Assembly (NCBI RefSeq): GCF_003287355.1
Contig: NZ_QMIM01000034.1
Location: 1 to 50,433 of the forward strand
Origin: Halorubrum sp. 48-1-W
Lineage (GTDB): Archaea > Halobacteriota > Halobacteria > Halobacteriales > Haloferacaceae
Length of the DNA: 50,433 nucleotides
Direction of reading: 5' to 3'
Below the pieces are notes generated by a model. It made no database searches and was not told the origin of the DNA. It was given only the letters and a program-made list of their open reading frames with translations. A program made the translations under genes and the position numbers. Positions 49,161 through 50,433 of this stretch are shown piece after piece. Position 1 is the first letter of the stretch. The number at the start of each line of letters is the position of its first letter.

Positions 49161-49452
49161 TCACGGGACCTCTTCGGCACGTTCGGCGAGGTCGTCCTCG
49201 GTGGTCCATCGATAGAGTCGCCCCCGTTCCTCAAGCATCTCGAAGATCGCTGTCTACATCCCGCTGTATGGATTATCGACGTCGACGCCCGTATCGACAT
49301 CGTCGATATCGAGACCATCGTACTCCCGCTTACAGACGTGAGTTTTCGCGAAGTACGTCTCGAGGGCGGTGAAGTAGCCCTGTTCAACGAGGAAGCCGCC
49401 CCGTGCGTGTTCAGCGACACCGATCAAGTAGTCGGTGTGAAGAACCGCCGAC
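49161..49452 (-). pseudogene. 5'-truncated, stop-interrupted gene remnant
   Basis: One reading frame looks coding on both sides of an in-frame TAG (49254-49256). The upstream part is HTDYLIGVAEHARGGFLVEQ, then TYFAKTHVCKREYDGLDIDD to NPYSGM. The downstream part is TAIFEMLEERGRLYRWTTED with DLAERAEEVP and a TGA at 49161. No start codon exists before the sequence changes character near 49452, close to the ubaA stop (49505). The composition is less GC-rich than in its neighbours. I read it as a decayed gene, family not recognised. The rest of 49068-49504 shows no gene. Confidence 0.55.
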
Positions 49453-49504
49453 CCGTTTCGCGGAACCGAACGGCCGGGGCGCTGGAGACGTCTCCGAAAG
49501 TCGC

Positions 49505-50317
49505 TCACTCCGCCTCGATCCGACAGCCGCCGGTGTAGTCGACCCCCTCGATCGTCTCGATCCCGCCCTCGCCACACACCGGGCAGTCCGGGTTCCGCTG
49601 GTACGGAACCGTCTCGAACGTCATGTCCATGGCGTCGTAAAACAGCAGTCGCCCCTCGAGCGGCTCGCCCGTGTCGAGCAGGAGTTTGACCGCCTCCGTC
49701 GCCTGGATACAGCCGAGCGTCCCGGGGAGTACGCCGAGCACCCCGGTGGTCGCACAGTCGGGGACGGTGCCCGGCTCGGGGGCCTCCGGGAACAGACACC
49801 GGTAGCAGGGCCCGCCGGGGACGAGCGTCGTCGCCTGTCCCTCGAACTTGTAGATCGCGCCGTGGGCGACCGGCACCTCCTCGATCCGGGCGGCGTCGTT
49901 GACGACGTACCGCGTCCGGAAGTTGTCCGCACAGTCGACGACGACGTCGTACGCGCCGATCAGCTCGCGGGCGTTGTCCACGTCGAGGCGCACCTCGTGG
50001 GTCTCCACCTCGATATCGGGGTTGAGCCGGTCGACGAACCGCTCGGCCGACTCGACTTTCGGCTCGCCGACGTCGTCGTCCCCGTGGATCACCTGTCGCT
50101 GGAGGTTCGAGCGCTCCACCACGTCGTCGTCGACGATCCCGAGGGTTCCGACGCCCGCGGCCGCGAGGTACTGGATGACGGGCGCGCCGAGCCCGCCCGC
50201 CCCCAGGACGAGCGCGCTACCCTCGAGGAGTCGTTTCTGGCCCTCCGGGCCGACCTCCTCCATGATGATGTGTCTGGAGTACCGGTCGAGCTGCGTGGAA
50301 TCGAGGGAGAGACTCAT
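49505..50317 (-). CDS. ubaA: UbaA: E1-like activating enzyme for SAMP/sulfur transfer
   Basis: A 270-aa MoeB/ThiF/UBA superfamily enzyme. ATP binding is ALVLGAGGLGAPVIQYLAAA (about 36-55) with VDDDVVERSNLQRQ. The zinc ligands are CYRC (171-174) and CPVC near 248. The candidate catalytic cysteine is Cys188 in PDCATTGVLG, the same number as the catalytic Cys described for Haloferax UbaA. It adenylates the C-terminal Gly-Gly of ubiquitin-like SAMPs for protein conjugation, tRNA thiolation and molybdopterin synthesis. Its own TATA box lies 23 nt upstream. Confidence 0.92.
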   Translation of the reverse strand: MSLSLDSTQLDRYSRHIIMEEVGPEGQKRLLEGSALVLGAGGLGAPVIQYLAAAGVGTLGIVDDDVVERSNLQRQVIHGDDDVGEPKVESAERFVDRLNPDIEVETHEVRLDVDNARELIGAYDVVVDCADNFRTRYVVNDAARIEEVPVAHGAIYKFEGQATTLVPGGPCYRCLFPEAPEPGTVPDCATTGVLGVLPGTLGCIQATEAVKLLLDTGEPLEGRLLFYDAMDMTFETVPYQRNPDCPVCGEGGIETIEGVDYTGGCRIEAE

Positions 50318-50340
50318 GCGTGGACGTGGGCGACGCGCGG

Positions 50341-50348
50341 GTATAATC
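50341..50348 (-). promoter_or_regulatory. TATA box of ubaA
   Basis: GATTATAC on the minus strand, 23 nt before the ATG at 50317. Confidence 0.6.
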
Positions 50349-50372
50349 GCTTTCCCGACGGAAGAGCGTCGT

Positions 50373-50410
50373 TGACATCCTCCCCGCGCTGAAGCGCGAG
50401 GATTCCTTCG
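50373..50410. repeat. IS200/IS605-end-like hairpin at the window edge
   Basis: GACATCCTCCCCGCGC, the loop TGAA and GCGCGAGGATTCC form an interrupted stem: CGCGC/GCGCG inside ATCCT/AGGAT with a bulge. This is the layout of the palindrome commonly found at ends of haloarchaeal TnpB-type elements. The window ends 23 bp later, so a transposon could begin just beyond it. Confidence 0.55.
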
Positions 50411-50433
50411 TGGGACACCACGCCGGTCGTGTG

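Noticed and set aside
49254-49256. TAG in the remnant gene read as pyrrolysine or programmed readthrough
   Set aside because: Haloarchaea are not known to use pyrrolysine; the remnant also lacks a 5' end, so ordinary decay explains it better.

Overview
This window is typical haloarchaeal chromosome (class Halobacteria, most like Halorubrum/Haloferax relatives). The evidence is high GC with strong G/C third-codon preference, very acidic Asp/Glu-rich proteins, archaeal TATA boxes lying about 22-28 nt upstream of many start codons (leaderless mRNAs), a tRNA intron with an archaeal bulge-helix-bulge, and archaeal or halophile marker genes: ArfA-type GTP cyclohydrolase, PitA, an NMD3 homologue, PDCD5, UbaA and a halobacterial transducer. 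There is no rRNA, CRISPR array, intact transposase or prophage. I assigned starts by family length, TATA spacing and overlap with the preceding gene.

Layout. 0.1-5.4 kb: acetyltransferase and DUF92 membrane protein, a 36-codon microgene, a HAD-IIA phosphatase divergent from arfA, and a GT4 glycosyltransferase. 5.4-10.5 kb: two convergent Cys/His microproteins, PitA (ChdC-like domain joined by a His-rich linker to ABM domains), a universal stress protein, an MFS transporter and a D-2-hydroxyacid dehydrogenase. 10.6-13.1 kb: a four-gene operon built around two DUF2589-family proteins; it is the best candidate here for an undescribed system. 13.1-16.3 kb: a Cys/Met PLP enzyme, an intron-containing tRNA-Glu(UUC), an AbrB-PhoU regulator and a hypothetical gene. 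16.4-22.2 kb: two paralogous REC-PAS sensory proteins (one without a kinase) flanking fumC. 22.2-28.8 kb: sucC/sucD split by a small insertion, an HTH protein, deoC, a DUF2267 gene followed by a MITE-like element, e-MtaB tRNA methylthiotransferase and a TRIC-like channel. 28.9-36.8 kb: an HTH-GNAT protein, then a Fix/ETF operon (ferredoxin, FixA, FixB, FixC-FixX fusion and an unknown gene), with an AMP-forming acyl-CoA synthetase next to it. 37.0-41.8 kb: XPD/DinG-like Fe-S helicase, a 27-aa membrane peptide, a small HTH-like protein and a chemotaxis-type transducer. 41.9-50.4 kb: NMD3 homologue, PDCD5, a PP-loop ATPase, a ferritin-like protein, HisRS, an Nmad3-like protein, a hexapeptide acyltransferase, an aldo/keto reductase, a broken gene remnant and UbaA.

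How the genes fit together. FumC and SucCD are TCA-cycle enzymes. FadD activates fatty acids, and the Fix/ETF cluster would carry acyl-CoA- or NADH-derived electrons towards ferredoxin and quinone. HisS, tRNA-Glu, e-MtaB, the NMD3 homologue and UbaA belong to tRNA and ribosome function or sulfur transfer. The two REC-PAS proteins, the transducer, the PhoU-like protein and the HTH proteins are sensory or regulatory. Mobile-DNA traces are small: a 109-bp element with 15-bp terminal repeats, an 83-bp insert between sucC and sucD, three solitary short-loop hairpins resembling IS200/IS605-family ends, and one 5'-truncated, stop-interrupted gene.
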